Origin: Candidatus Kapaibacterium thiocyanatum | Lineage (GTDB): Bacteria; Bacteroidota; Ignavibacteria; Kapaibacteriales; Kapaibacteriaceae | Assembly (NCBI GenBank): GCA_001899175.1 | Contig: MKVH01000024.1 | Coordinates: 124,001-188,000, forward strand | Direction: 5' to 3' | DNA: 64,000 bases | Shown: positions 18,171 to 27,146 of the stretch, piece by piece | Layout of the letters: every line of letters begins with the position of its first letter | How positions within the stretch are numbered: position 1 is the first letter of the stretch | The notes under the pieces: model-generated | Told to the model about the DNA's origin: nothing | Seen by the model: only the letters and a program-made list of their open reading frames with translations | The model's database searches: none | Made by a program: the position numbers and the translations under genes

Positions 18171-18210
18171 GTCCGCAAAATAGCTTCTGGGGTTGAGACT
18201 GGACGACCGG

Positions 18211-18227
18211 TATCTTTGCCCAGGAGG
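18211..18227 (+). promoter_or_regulatory. Promoter -7 element and Shine-Dalgarno of the small gene at 18232
   Basis: TATCTTTG (18211-18218) matches TAnnTTTG exactly; AGGAGG (18222-18227) lies 4 nt before the GTG start. The 5' leader would be only a few nucleotides long. Confidence 0.6.
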
Positions 18228-18231
18228 AATC

Positions 18232-18462
18232 GTGAATTCATTCACCATCGTACGCATCAAGCGCAGGCTCAAAGCCCTGCTCATGGATGCACCCGAACGG
18301 CAGATGACGGTAGGAACCATTATCGAAGCGCTCGCCGCCGACGGATTCAGGGCATCACCGGACGTATTGCAGGTCATCGTCAATGGAAGTTCGCAGCGGA
18401 TGTTCGACTACGTCGACGACGGCAATGCGATCCATCTGCTCGAGGATGGAGGGGACCTATGA
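18232..18462 (+). CDS. Small protein of unknown function preceding a luciferase-like oxidoreductase
   Basis: 76 aa, GTG start at 18232 supported by a strong AGGAGG and a promoter just upstream. The sequence (VRIKRRLKALLMDAPERQMTVGTIIEALAADGF) suggests a basic helical N-terminal part and perhaps a small winged-helix fold; no enzyme motif. Its stop overlaps the start of the next gene (ATGA), so the two are translationally coupled. Function unknown. Confidence 0.65.
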   Translation: MNSFTIVRIKRRLKALLMDAPERQMTVGTIIEALAADGFRASPDVLQVIVNGSSQRMFDYVDDGNAIHLLEDGGDL

Positions 18463-19442
18463 AGCTGCGCCTGAGTATTCTCGACCAGTCGCCGGTCGTC
18501 GACGACATCGCGGCGGCCACGGCGATCGGCAATACCATGGATCTCGTCATGCTCGCCGAGCGGGAGGGATATCATCGGTACTGGTTCGCCGAACATCATG
18601 GCGGCGCTTCCTTCGCATCGGCTACGCCCGAGCTGATGATGGCATACGCCGCGGCACGGACGTCGACCATACGTCTCGGGTCCGGCGGTATTCTTCTCGG
18701 TCACGCTGCCTCGCTCAAGGTGGCCGAAACGCTGCGGATGCTCGAAGCACTCGCACCAGGCCGTATCGATGCGGGATTCGGGCGGGCGCCGGGCGGAGAT
18801 GGACGTGTGGCACGGGCGCTGCACTACACTCCCGTCGAGGCGATGACCAGGCTGGATGAAGTATTGCGTTATCTCCGGGATGGACGTCAGCCGTCGCAGG
18901 ACGGCGATGTCGTGGCCGTTCCGGATGGAGCGGGGATGCCCGAAGTATGGATGCTCGGAACGAGTCCCGACAGCGCTCTGGCCGCCGCCCGTGCAGGCCT
19001 GAGCTATGCCTTCGGCGCCTTTATCGATCCGACGCGGATCGACGCCTCCATGGCTGCCTACTGGAACAACTTCGTGCCGTCGGTATGGTGTCCGGAGCCG
19101 ACGACGATGATCGCGACCGTCGCATTCTGTGCCGATACGGATGCTGCGGCCCAGGATCTTGCGCACTGCAGCGAGGAATGGTTCGTGCAGTCCTTCCTGC
19201 GCGGACGGAATACGCGTTTCCCGTCGAAGCCCTCGATGGCGTTCAACGATCACGAACAGGCCATCGCCGCCATGAGGCGCAGTACCGTGCATATCGGTAC
19301 CGGGGCGGCTGTGAGCCAGGCCATCGAATATCTGGCGCGACGCTATGCTGCATCGGAAGTAGCCGTGGTGACGATCACGGCGCGGCATGAAGACCGACGA
19401 CGTTCCTATGAATTGCTGATGGCGGCGCATGGAAGCGTTTGA
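18459..19442 (+). CDS. Luciferase-like (LLM class) flavin-dependent oxidoreductase
   Basis: 327 aa TIM-barrel monooxygenase-like protein. Family marks: SILDQSPV at the N-terminus, YHRYWFAEHHGGASFAS, IRLGSGGILLGHAASLKVAETLRMLEALAPGRIDAGFGRAPG and WMLGTSPDSALAAARAGLSYAFG. Matches the MsnO8/YhbW-type LLM group. ATG 18459 was chosen; the longer upstream frame is out of the coding phase of the preceding gene. Physiological substrate unknown. Confidence 0.87.
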   Translation: MKLRLSILDQSPVVDDIAAATAIGNTMDLVMLAEREGYHRYWFAEHHGGASFASATPELMMAYAAARTSTIRLGSGGILLGHAASLKVAETLRMLEALAPGRIDAGFGRAPGGDGRVARALHYTPVEAMTRLDEVLRYLRDGRQPSQDGDVVAVPDGAGMPEVWMLGTSPDSALAAARAGLSYAFGAFIDPTRIDASMAAYWNNFVPSVWCPEPTTMIATVAFCADTDAAAQDLAHCSEEWFVQSFLRGRNTRFPSKPSMAFNDHEQAIAAMRRSTVHIGTGAAVSQAIEYLARRYAASEVAVVTITARHEDRRRSYELLMAAHGSV

Positions 19443-19474
19443 CCCGGTTGCATATCGGCGAGGCCGATCGACTC

Positions 19475-20122
19475 TCAGCGATAGTCCGGAATGTTCAGAC
19501 CGAGAACGATGTCGCGTCGGATCGTGAGTATCCCGTTCTCGACGTGCGGATGCACGATTCCCGAGCCTCCGCGTTTGGGCAACCTGTCGCGTCTCGACTG
19601 CGTCAGCAGCGAATCGTCGTCGAACATGAAGTCGTCGATATAGTATTCGTTGATATCCGGTTCCTTCACGACGGCATGGATGTGCTCGGGCTCGGTCCCA
19701 TCCGCGTACGCTGCGGGCCTGAACGTATGGAACGTATACCGGCCATCCGCACCGGTCCTGATCCATCCCCGTACGAAGCCATGGCGCTTCGCCCATCCCG
19801 TCTCGTTGCCCGTTCGTGCATAACGTCCCCGACGATCCGTGTGATAGATGTAGAGGATGACGTTCGGAGCGGGAGTGATGCCGTCGCGTTGGAAGATGGT
19901 GCCCCTGACGACGAGCTTCGGTTCGTTGTCGGTATACGATGGCAGGGTGTCGACGGGAAACAGTGGCGTATTCCCGTATTCGTGGATGGCCTCACACCCT
20001 TCGCACGGACCGCCGACGTGCCCACCGACGGATCGCGACGATGCCCGCCGGTCGCTGGTCTGTGCATCGCACGACGTCAGGATGATCGTGAAGACGATGG
20101 CGAGAAGGATCGGATGCATCAT
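19475..20122 (-). CDS. Lipoprotein with intradiol ring-cleavage dioxygenase fold
   Basis: 215 aa. Lipobox ILTSC with lipidated Cys18. The mature part follows the protocatechuate 3,4-dioxygenase beta-sandwich: CEGCEAIHEYG, LVVRGTIFQRDGITPAPNVILYIYHTD, RGRY (Tyr101), RTGADGRYTFHTFRPAAY (Tyr139) and EHIH (His147, His149), so the Tyr/Tyr/His/His non-heme Fe(III) set appears present. Such membrane-anchored members occur in many Bacteroidota; the substrate is unknown. Confidence 0.8.
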   Translation of the reverse strand: MMHPILLAIVFTIILTSCDAQTSDRRASSRSVGGHVGGPCEGCEAIHEYGNTPLFPVDTLPSYTDNEPKLVVRGTIFQRDGITPAPNVILYIYHTDRRGRYARTGNETGWAKRHGFVRGWIRTGADGRYTFHTFRPAAYADGTEPEHIHAVVKEPDINEYYIDDFMFDDDSLLTQSRRDRLPKRGGSGIVHPHVENGILTIRRDIVLGLNIPDYR

Positions 20123-20215
20123 GATGGTGTTCCGGTGTGAAGCCTTCTGTTACTCTTGCGATCTTTTGATTGTTGGCCTAAGGTGGTTGAGACCGGGGCG
20201 CGGCGAACAGGATGA

Positions 20216-20250
20216 ACCTTGACCGTGGTGATCTGTCACGGTCAAGGTTC
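20216..20250. terminator. Perfect 13-bp inverted repeat (probable terminator)
   Basis: AACCTTGACCGTG (20216-20228) / CACGGTCAAGGTT (20238-20250), 9-nt loop, located 3' of the minus-strand small membrane protein gene. No clear T tract on either side, so termination is likely but not proven. Confidence 0.5.
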
Positions 20251-20270
20251 TCCGGTTATTGTCGCAATGT

Positions 20271-20489
20271 TCAACCGTTCTTCCGCAACTGCGAAGTAGT
20301 CCGATGGCGATGGGTCAGCCATAGTACGATAGCAGACGAAGCCAATGCCGTCACGATCTTGATGTAGATATTCTTCGGTAGGTATTGTTCACCACCGATC
20401 TGGATATCGATGCTGTTGATGGCCTCCGCTCCTCCATAAAGAAAGAATGCCAAAACGAGCCATTGCACGGTCCATTTGAGTATAGACAT
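20271..20489 (-). CDS. Small membrane protein, unknown function
   Basis: 72 aa with two hydrophobic segments (residues about 5-22, WTVQWLVLAFFLYGGAEA; 43-58, IVTALASSAIVLWL) and a basic C-terminus. A good Shine-Dalgarno (AAAGGAG on the minus strand) precedes the ATG. It sits 24 nt after the lipoprotein gene on the same strand, so the two are likely co-transcribed. Base composition is more AT-rich than the flanks. Not recognised. Confidence 0.6.
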   Translation of the reverse strand: MSILKWTVQWLVLAFFLYGGAEAINSIDIQIGGEQYLPKNIYIKIVTALASSAIVLWLTHRHRTTSQLRKNG

Positions 20490-20513
20490 TTGTCAACTCC
20501 TTTCATGTAGTCG

Positions 20514-21401
20514 CTATTTACCAAACCAACGACTGAACATTGTACCTGAACTCATATTGAATCCCTGCCGAAGTGCGGCATTCACTCGTTTCCATGAATT
20601 AGCAGGGTTCAGAGATCCATTCATCGATACTTCCTCGACGATTGCTCCGATCCAGCCAACGAGCATGCCGCCACCATCGATTTGTGCTATCACGGCAATG
20701 TCTTGGGCGCCGTTCGCCTGCTGGCTTGGTGTGGCGTAATTGTCAAGCCACTGTTTCCAATATAGTGCACTTGATTGAATACCACGCAATGTTGCTTTGG
20801 ATGGTTCTCCCGCACCAGTACCTGACCATGTGAGAGTTGAATGGTAGGACAAGAGCGATGTCATTTCGGAGATAATATCCGACGAAACCTGAGCATAGGT
20901 CTTCGATGCCGTATTGTAATTTTGGAAGAATAGCGCAATTGAATCGAGTATGGCTTCATCGTTGCCACTGACATATGACCATTCAGTATTCAAGGTCATG
21001 CGCGCTTTTACATCATCGAAGATTTCTTCCGGATTCGTATTCGAGGTCATGAGCGGAAATTCTGTCGTGAACATCGCGCTCTCACCAGACGGTCGGTGTG
21101 TCGTGTCCATTCCGTAAGTGGATTGCAGGATCACATGTCCAGTCTGGCTCAGCTGCTGATATCTGGCCGACAGGGTCGACGCATAGGACGCTGGCGGTAT
21201 GTTGCTGTAGATATATGCGCAAGCCGTATTGTGCCATATACCAACTGAATCGAGGGATGGAGAGGTTCCCGTAATTTTTGTATCAAACTTGCTACGACCG
21301 GGGACAGTAGCTATTGAGTTGCTTGTGCTGGTATCCCCACAAGCGACGAGAATGAAGCAAGAAATTGCTAAGAGCCCAATACTTCCGCATCTGCCGTACA
21401 T
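20514..21401 (-). CDS. Hypothetical lipoprotein in an AT-richer patch
   Basis: 295 aa. Signal with lipobox ILVAC (Cys about residue 21). The rest is Ser/Thr/Asn-rich with predicted helices (TEWSYVSGNDEAILDSIALFFQNYN, VSSDIISEMTSLLSYHST) and a Gly-rich segment near 250 (QIDGGGMLVGWIGAIVEEV). No family recognised. Codon choice is visibly less GC-biased than in neighbouring genes, suggesting later acquisition. Confidence 0.65.
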   Translation of the reverse strand: MYGRCGSIGLLAISCFILVACGDTSTSNSIATVPGRSKFDTKITGTSPSLDSVGIWHNTACAYIYSNIPPASYASTLSARYQQLSQTGHVILQSTYGMDTTHRPSGESAMFTTEFPLMTSNTNPEEIFDDVKARMTLNTEWSYVSGNDEAILDSIALFFQNYNTASKTYAQVSSDIISEMTSLLSYHSTLTWSGTGAGEPSKATLRGIQSSALYWKQWLDNYATPSQQANGAQDIAVIAQIDGGGMLVGWIGAIVEEVSMNGSLNPANSWKRVNAALRQGFNMSSGTMFSRWFGK

Positions 21402-21755
21402 ACTAATCTCTATGGTAGGATGGTAAAGAATGCTGTTATGTCGCTGGTGAGAGACGTCGTGTTAACAGCGACACTTGCAGTATAAGCAGGAGGGCTGTTC
21501 ATATGATGCTTGATGGATTGTCGTGTTGATAGGCGGTGATGTCTTGTTTGTTAATAGGACTCTATGCTCAACAAGCGCAGGACTCTACCTTGATGTGGGT
21601 CATTGATCGTTAGACTATGTAGGATACCTACTCCAGTACCCAACCTTTTACTTGCGAGGATAGCCGTATCATCGTAGATTCGTCTTTATTTGGATTTGGT
21701 CCAAATAAGAACAACTCGGGCAAGATCCCATGTGTTGACAGAAACCGGAGTCGAC
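21402..21755. other. Intergenic, no gene seen
   Basis: About 350 AT-richer nt between a leftward lipoprotein gene and a rightward small gene. I see no coding frame and no convincing promoter consensus. It probably holds divergent promoters. Confidence 0.4.
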
Positions 21756-22100
21756 ATGATCATCGGAGTTCTCGCAGAGACGACGATCTGCAAGGCATTC
21801 ATCTGTGAAGTATGCCGTGACGTGCATCTGGAAATCGGCACCATCTCCCTGCGATTGAGCAGGGAGGACATGTGCGAATTCCTCGAGGGGCTTCGGTGCA
21901 TCGATCCGGATCTTCAGGAATACAGGCACGAGCGCAGCGGACATCGACGCAAGATCATGGTCCAGGTGCGAGGCACCTGCATCAATATCGTCTTCACGAA
22001 GGAAGAACTGGCGGAGACGATCGAGTGTCTGATGATCGCACGGTATCGACTCGGATTCTGTGAAGGATCCGATCATGGCGCATCCTATCGGCGCAACTGA
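21756..22100 (+). CDS. Small Cys-containing protein, unknown function
   Basis: 114 aa from ATG 21756 (MIIGVLAETTICKAFICEVCRDVHLEIG). A CxxC pair near residues 17-20 followed by a SLRLSREDMCEFLEGLR helix resembles small uncharacterised Bacteroidota proteins with a zinc-ribbon-like start. A longer frame from 21690 exists but begins with an unlikely N-terminus. No operon partner is evident; the imelysin gene starts 53 nt downstream. Confidence 0.55.
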   Translation: MIIGVLAETTICKAFICEVCRDVHLEIGTISLRLSREDMCEFLEGLRCIDPDLQEYRHERSGHRRKIMVQVRGTCINIVFTKEELAETIECLMIARYRLGFCEGSDHGASYRRN

Positions 22101-22153
22101 GTGCCAGGCCAATCGCATAATCACGTACTCACCAAATCACGAAAGAACGTTCG

Positions 22154-23323
22154 ATGAACTTCGGTACACGTTGTCTTCTCGGTATCTCTGCAGCATCGGT
22201 CTTCATGACGTCACTGCCGGGATGCTCTTCCGACACGACGAATCCAGGTACTGCCGTCGACGCGAAGTCCGTCGTACAGACCTATTCCCGCATCGTGGAA
22301 GCGACCTATGCGGATGCACTGACGCGTGCACAGGCCCTGAAAACGGCATGTCAACAACTCGTCAGCGCACCGTCCGAAGCGACGCTGGGTGCTGCACGTA
22401 CGGCCTACGTGAACGCACGGTATCCGTATGGACAATCGGATGTCTTCCGGTTCTACGGCGGCCCCATCGACGACGACAACGGTCCGGAAGGCGCGATGAA
22501 CGGCTGGCCTCTCGACGAAGCGTACATCGACTACGTCGTGGGTGCGGAATCGTCGGGCGTCGTCAACGATCTCATGACCATACCGGTCATCACGAAGGAT
22601 GCCATCCGTGCGATCAACGAACAGGGCGGAGAGACCAACATCAGTTGCGGATATCACGCCGTGGAATTCCTGCTGTGGGGACAGGACCTCTATGTCGACT
22701 CACCCGGCCGTCGTCCCTATACCGACTACGTCCAGGGCGGCAGGACCAATGCCGACCGCAGGGGACAGTACCTGCTCGCAGTCGTCGACATGCTCATCGA
22801 CGATCTCACCTACGTCCACGATGCATGGGCATCGGGCGCCGAATACAGGACGAAGTTCGAGGCCATGAATCCGGACGATGCGCTGAAGCTCGTCCTGACG
22901 GGTGCGGGCAAGTTCACCATCGGCGAGCTCGCAGGAGAACGTATGGAAGTGGCGTGGAACAATGCCGATCAGGAAGACGAGCATTCCTGTTTCAGCGACC
23001 AGACGCACATGGACGTACGGCTTGGCCAGATGGGAATCCGCAATGTGCTGACGGGAACCTACGTCACCCTCGACGGAAGGCAGATCGCCGGTGCTTCCTT
23101 CGTCGCTCTCGTCGCGGCCCGCAATGCGACGCTGGCGCAGACCCTGCAACGGAGCATCGAAAGAGCGGATGCCGAAGTTGTGTCCATCCATGCTCCCTTC
23201 GATCAGGAAATCATCCAGGCCGACGGACGTATCCGTGTGAAGAATGCCATCAACGCTCTCGTCGCGGAAGGTGTAGCATTGCAGGATGCGGCACGTGCGC
23301 TCGGGATCACGCTGGAACTGTAA
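22154..23323 (+). CDS. Imelysin-family lipoprotein (iron-regulated, IrpA/ICMP-like)
   Basis: 389 aa. Lipobox LPGC (Cys24). Imelysin peptidase-like fold with the conserved GxHxxE motif in GYHAVEFLLWGQDL and the second half-repeat AGERMEVAWNNADQEDEHSCFSDQTHMD. Imelysins are periplasmic or surface proteins tied to iron uptake, probably metal binding rather than proteolysis. The next gene, 15 nt downstream, is a di-heme oxidoreductase, the usual partner. Confidence 0.9.
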   Translation: MNFGTRCLLGISAASVFMTSLPGCSSDTTNPGTAVDAKSVVQTYSRIVEATYADALTRAQALKTACQQLVSAPSEATLGAARTAYVNARYPYGQSDVFRFYGGPIDDDNGPEGAMNGWPLDEAYIDYVVGAESSGVVNDLMTIPVITKDAIRAINEQGGETNISCGYHAVEFLLWGQDLYVDSPGRRPYTDYVQGGRTNADRRGQYLLAVVDMLIDDLTYVHDAWASGAEYRTKFEAMNPDDALKLVLTGAGKFTIGELAGERMEVAWNNADQEDEHSCFSDQTHMDVRLGQMGIRNVLTGTYVTLDGRQIAGASFVALVAARNATLAQTLQRSIERADAEVVSIHAPFDQEIIQADGRIRVKNAINALVAEGVALQDAARALGITLEL

Positions 23324-23338
23324 GACAAGCGAACCGTT

Positions 23339-24754
23339 ATGATGACATCCCTCGGCGCCCGATCCACATGCCTTCGGCATGGATTGGGCGTCCTGATATG
23401 CTGGCTCGCCCTCGCATCCTGCTCGCAGGATAAGGGGAGCAATCCCGTTCAGCAAGGCTGGGAGTACGATGCGCGTTCCGGTGGAGCGGCCACGACGATG
23501 GACGGCTCCGTGAATGCCTTCGGCAATGCATCGCCGGCACTGAGTATGGACGAACGGCTCCGGTTCCAGACCGGTAATTCGTTCTTCCGTAACAACTGGG
23601 TAGCGGCACCGAGCTCGACGACGGCACGCGATGGTCTCGGACCGTTCTTCGATGCGCGATCGTGCGGCAGTTGCCATACGTTCGATGGCCGTGGACGCCC
23701 TCCTGCCTTTCCAGGTGACCCCGCGTCGGGAATGGTGTACAAGCTCGGAAGAGCGGGCGTGGATGGTCTGTTGCCGGACGACATCTATGGTGGTGCGATG
23801 AATTCGTTCGCCATTCCGGGAGTGGAACCGGAAGGCCGTGTCGAGGTCGCATACGTCGAAGAGCCGGGCAACTATCCCGATGGTACGGTCTATTCGCTGC
23901 GTCGTCCTGTCTACAAGGTCTATGGCGGCGTCTATGGCGCCGTCGACGGCGCTACGCACGTGTTGCCGAGGATCGCTCCGCAGATGATAGGAATGGGCCT
24001 GCTCGAAGCCGTGGATCAGGCCACGTTGCAACGGATCGCCGGCTCGCAGGTAGCGCCGGTTTCGGGAACGCTGCGGTACGTTCCCGATCCCATCGCCGCG
24101 CATCCGGTCGTGGGACGCTTCGGGTGGAAGGCCGGGCAACCGAGTGTCCGCACGCAAACGGCTGCGGCCTTCGTGAACGACATCGGCATCACGAACACCC
24201 TTCACGAGAAAGAAGACATCACATCGGCGCAGTGGGGACGTCTCGGTACGTTGCCCGATGGAGGCCATCCCGAAATCGACGATGACATGCTCGACGCCGT
24301 GGCATTCTATTCCGCGACGCTCGCCGTGCCGGCACGCAGGAACGTCGATGATCCCGCCGTCGTGCGTGGTGCGCGGAACTTCACTGCCGTCCGCTGTACA
24401 TCGTGTCATGTGCCTGTATTGACGACAGGCAGTCAGGCCGTCGTCGCGGCATACCGCAATCAGACGATCCATCCGTTCACCGACCTTCTCCTGCACGATA
24501 TGGGTAGTGGACTGGCCGATCCCATCGGCGACGGTATCGTCGGTGCGGGTGAATGGCGAACGCCGCCGCTGTGGGGACTCGGACTCATCGCCGTCGTCAA
24601 CAAGCATACCTTCCTGCTCCATGACGGGCGTGCCCGTACTATCGAGGAAGCCATCCTGTGGCATGACGGTGAGGCCGCTTCATCGAGGAGTGCATTCAAG
24701 TCACTGAACGCCGCCGAACGCGCCGACCTCCTGCGATTCATGGAATCGCTCTAG
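23339..24754 (+). CDS. Di-heme oxidoreductase (DHOR/DUF1111) lipoprotein
   Basis: 471 aa. Signal with lipobox ALASC. Two c-type heme sites: CGSCHTF (about residue 110) and CTSCHVP (about 355). The intervening GPFFDARSCGSCH, FGWKAGQPSVRTQTAAAFVNDIGIT and TPPLWGLG blocks are typical of the imelysin-linked DHOR family (MauG-like C-terminal half). Likely periplasmic redox partner in iron acquisition. Confidence 0.9.
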   Translation: MMTSLGARSTCLRHGLGVLICWLALASCSQDKGSNPVQQGWEYDARSGGAATTMDGSVNAFGNASPALSMDERLRFQTGNSFFRNNWVAAPSSTTARDGLGPFFDARSCGSCHTFDGRGRPPAFPGDPASGMVYKLGRAGVDGLLPDDIYGGAMNSFAIPGVEPEGRVEVAYVEEPGNYPDGTVYSLRRPVYKVYGGVYGAVDGATHVLPRIAPQMIGMGLLEAVDQATLQRIAGSQVAPVSGTLRYVPDPIAAHPVVGRFGWKAGQPSVRTQTAAAFVNDIGITNTLHEKEDITSAQWGRLGTLPDGGHPEIDDDMLDAVAFYSATLAVPARRNVDDPAVVRGARNFTAVRCTSCHVPVLTTGSQAVVAAYRNQTIHPFTDLLLHDMGSGLADPIGDGIVGAGEWRTPPLWGLGLIAVVNKHTFLLHDGRARTIEEAILWHDGEAASSRSAFKSLNAAERADLLRFMESL

Positions 24755-24782
24755 CGGTCCACCGACACCGGATTCGGCGAGG

Positions 24783-26216
24783 CTATCGAACCAGCACCCA
24801 GGCCGTACGTGTACGGCCTGCATTCCGGAAGACGATTCCTGCCGGCCCGCGATGTGCCGATGGCAGATCGCGGAGCAATGCGGAAGGTATGTTCACGAGC
24901 TCCGATGGACACGTTCCCGACGTGAGCGTCCTTCCAAGCATGTCGATGACATCGTATGTCCACGTCCCATGATCGATGGCCTCACCATCGTCGACCGACG
25001 TCGACGATACGCCATCGCGTATCAGGAACGCATCATGGACTGCCTCCCGCGTACCCTGCCATCCAACCAGATTCCTGCCGTCCTTCGTGCGCACGATGCT
25101 CGTGAATTCCTGGCGTGCCGGTGATTCATCGACGACGAACGTCGTGAAGACATCGGATCGGTCGAGCGAGCGAACGTATCGCACGCCATCGAAACTCTGA
25201 TAGACGATACCCACCGTATCCGCATCTTCCGATACGGCGATGGATGGCCAGTTCGGGCCGTTGATGTCTCGTGGACTGATCTGGATATTCCGTTCGGGCT
25301 GCATATCGGTGCGTCCCAGCCGTGTATAGTAGATGGCATCATAGCCCGCTGTATCCCGTGCATCCGTCCATGCAAAGTGGATCGTGCCCGAAGCGTCCGA
25401 CCGGAGCATAGGCCCCGTCGACGGACATGCGTCGAGATGCCAGGGTGAGTCCTGGACGGCGATAGGCTGTTGAAAGGTCTGTCCGCCATCCGTCGACCGT
25501 GCCACGTGGATATCGCGCCGGTTGAAGATGTTGGAGCGGAAGGCCACGTAGACCGTTCCGAAAGGATCGACGGTCAGATTCGTCTGGCAGCATTCGCATA
25601 CACCACCACCGGTATGACCGAACTGGTCCACACGAACCGGTGGCTGCCATGTGATTCCGTTATCCGTCGACCGTGCGAGATAGACGTGCTTGAAACCGTC
25701 GATGAACATCTCCCGTGAGTCGAGGAACGAGATGTAGACGTTACCGTGCACGGCAGTGATCGCCGCGAAGTCCTGTGTCGCCTTGTTGCTGTCGGCTGCG
25801 ACGGAGACCGGCGCGGACCACGTCATGCCCTCGTCGGTCGAGCGTGAATAGAACGGGTCGAGCTGATTGGCCGTGACGAGATCCTCCCATACGGCATGCC
25901 AGACGTTCATCTCGTCGATGACGACGTAGGGCTGGCGCTGGAGGCCGATCGTTCCGTAGGTCACGGCCGTCACATGACGCGGTGTCGACCATGTCGTACC
26001 ACCGTCATCGGATACGATGGCATAAACCATGGCCTTGTTTCCCGACCGCTCGACGTAGGTCAAGGCGATACGTCCGGTGGAAGACGTCGTGAGCTTCGGA
26101 TACTGGCGGCTCACGATACCCGGTTCGGGAAACGGGAAGAAGGGCCCCTCCAGCGTCTGTGCCATCATGTGTGTGGCGGCAAGGAAGAGGATAACGATGA
26201 TGGTGTGTGTGGTCAT
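24783..26216 (-). CDS. Secreted BNR/Asp-box (sialidase-like) beta-propeller with T9SS sorting domain
   Basis: 477 aa. Signal peptide MTTHTIIVILFLAATHMMAQ. At least four Asp-box motifs: SDDGGTTW, STDEGMTW, STDNGITW, STDGGQTF, spaced as in six-bladed sialidase-type propellers. The C-terminal ~75 residues (WTYDVIDMLGRTLTSGTCP... GIVFRNAGRTRTAWVLVR) match a Por sorting domain. A CECC cluster lies mid-protein. Catalytic sialidase residues (RIP motif, Tyr/Glu pair) are not evident, so it may only bind. Confidence 0.8.
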   Translation of the reverse strand: MTTHTIIVILFLAATHMMAQTLEGPFFPFPEPGIVSRQYPKLTTSSTGRIALTYVERSGNKAMVYAIVSDDGGTTWSTPRHVTAVTYGTIGLQRQPYVVIDEMNVWHAVWEDLVTANQLDPFYSRSTDEGMTWSAPVSVAADSNKATQDFAAITAVHGNVYISFLDSREMFIDGFKHVYLARSTDNGITWQPPVRVDQFGHTGGGVCECCQTNLTVDPFGTVYVAFRSNIFNRRDIHVARSTDGGQTFQQPIAVQDSPWHLDACPSTGPMLRSDASGTIHFAWTDARDTAGYDAIYYTRLGRTDMQPERNIQISPRDINGPNWPSIAVSEDADTVGIVYQSFDGVRYVRSLDRSDVFTTFVVDESPARQEFTSIVRTKDGRNLVGWQGTREAVHDAFLIRDGVSSTSVDDGEAIDHGTWTYDVIDMLGRTLTSGTCPSELVNIPSALLRDLPSAHRGPAGIVFRNAGRTRTAWVLVR

Positions 26217-27146
26217 GGCTGAAGATACCGGTATTGTTCATCGTGCCGTCATTCATACTATGAATGACGGTATCGGCTGGATTTGGACGCAGGATCGAAA
26301 ACCCCTTCCATTGTTTCCTTCCGATCGGAAGGACAGTCCGTACGGCATTCCGTCATATCGACTGGATCGTGTCCGATTCCCATGCATTACGTGACGGAAA
26401 CCTTTGCGGGGATGCAGTAGTCGTGTCGATCAACAGTATCCGCAACGTCAATGTCAGTCTTGTCGTTACGGATATCACACCGCAGAGCGCTTAATGTCGA
26501 CGATGGCACACTCCACGTGCTTGGAGGAGTCGTCAGTCCATGGCGTTCTGCGGTAGCATTCACCAACGTCGGAATCCTCGGTTCACCATAGCCACCGATA
26601 GTGGCGTGGAGGAGCGAGGATTCTGCGTATCCGGGCCTCCCGATCGTAAAGGTTTTGTCAAGGTGCCTCCAAGGTGCTCCGATGCGAAGTTGCGTCGGGT
26701 ACAATGGAGGTGGTGACGGGTGTATTCCGGAATCTCGTCGGGCGACCATTCGTGATACTTGGAGTCAGTAACCCTAGCGCCCGATCATCGGCATCGACCA
26801 CGTGCGTGGCACCCATCGTAGTAGGTCGCACCCGGACGACGTCCATGCATACGGCCCGGGATTGGATCATGGACATCGGACGGTAGAGTGTACGTGTCGT
26901 ACATGCATGGGAGTGTTCATGATATCGATGATGTCGTAACGAAATCGAGAATGCCACGGTCATCATTCAAACGATGCTCGTAAGAAATCCGGCGTACCGG
27001 TTCGTCAAGAACGGTTGGAGTGCTGACAGGGGCGGCCCGATTATTGCTCGATACGGAGAGAGCATGGAAGTGGTATCGTATGGGGCATCCGGCGACAGGG
27101 TGAGGACGGCGAACGAACGGCGCTGTGTGCAGTATGGAGTCATGTC
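26217..27146. other. 930-nt gap without a supported gene
   Basis: No open frame here looks protein-like. It contains a perfect 11-bp hairpin, CCGTCATTCAT (26246-26256) / ATGAATGACGG (26260-26270), 30 nt upstream of the sialidase-like gene start. The remainder may be remnant or regulatory sequence. Confidence 0.4.

Noticed and set aside
20150-21720. Prophage or insertion sequence in the AT-richer patch
   Set aside because: No transposase, integrase, terminal repeats or tRNA are visible.
26387-26966. Two minus-strand open frames (120 and 102 aa) in the 26-27 kb gap
   Set aside because: Composition is not protein-like and no start signals are seen; kept as a gene-free gap.
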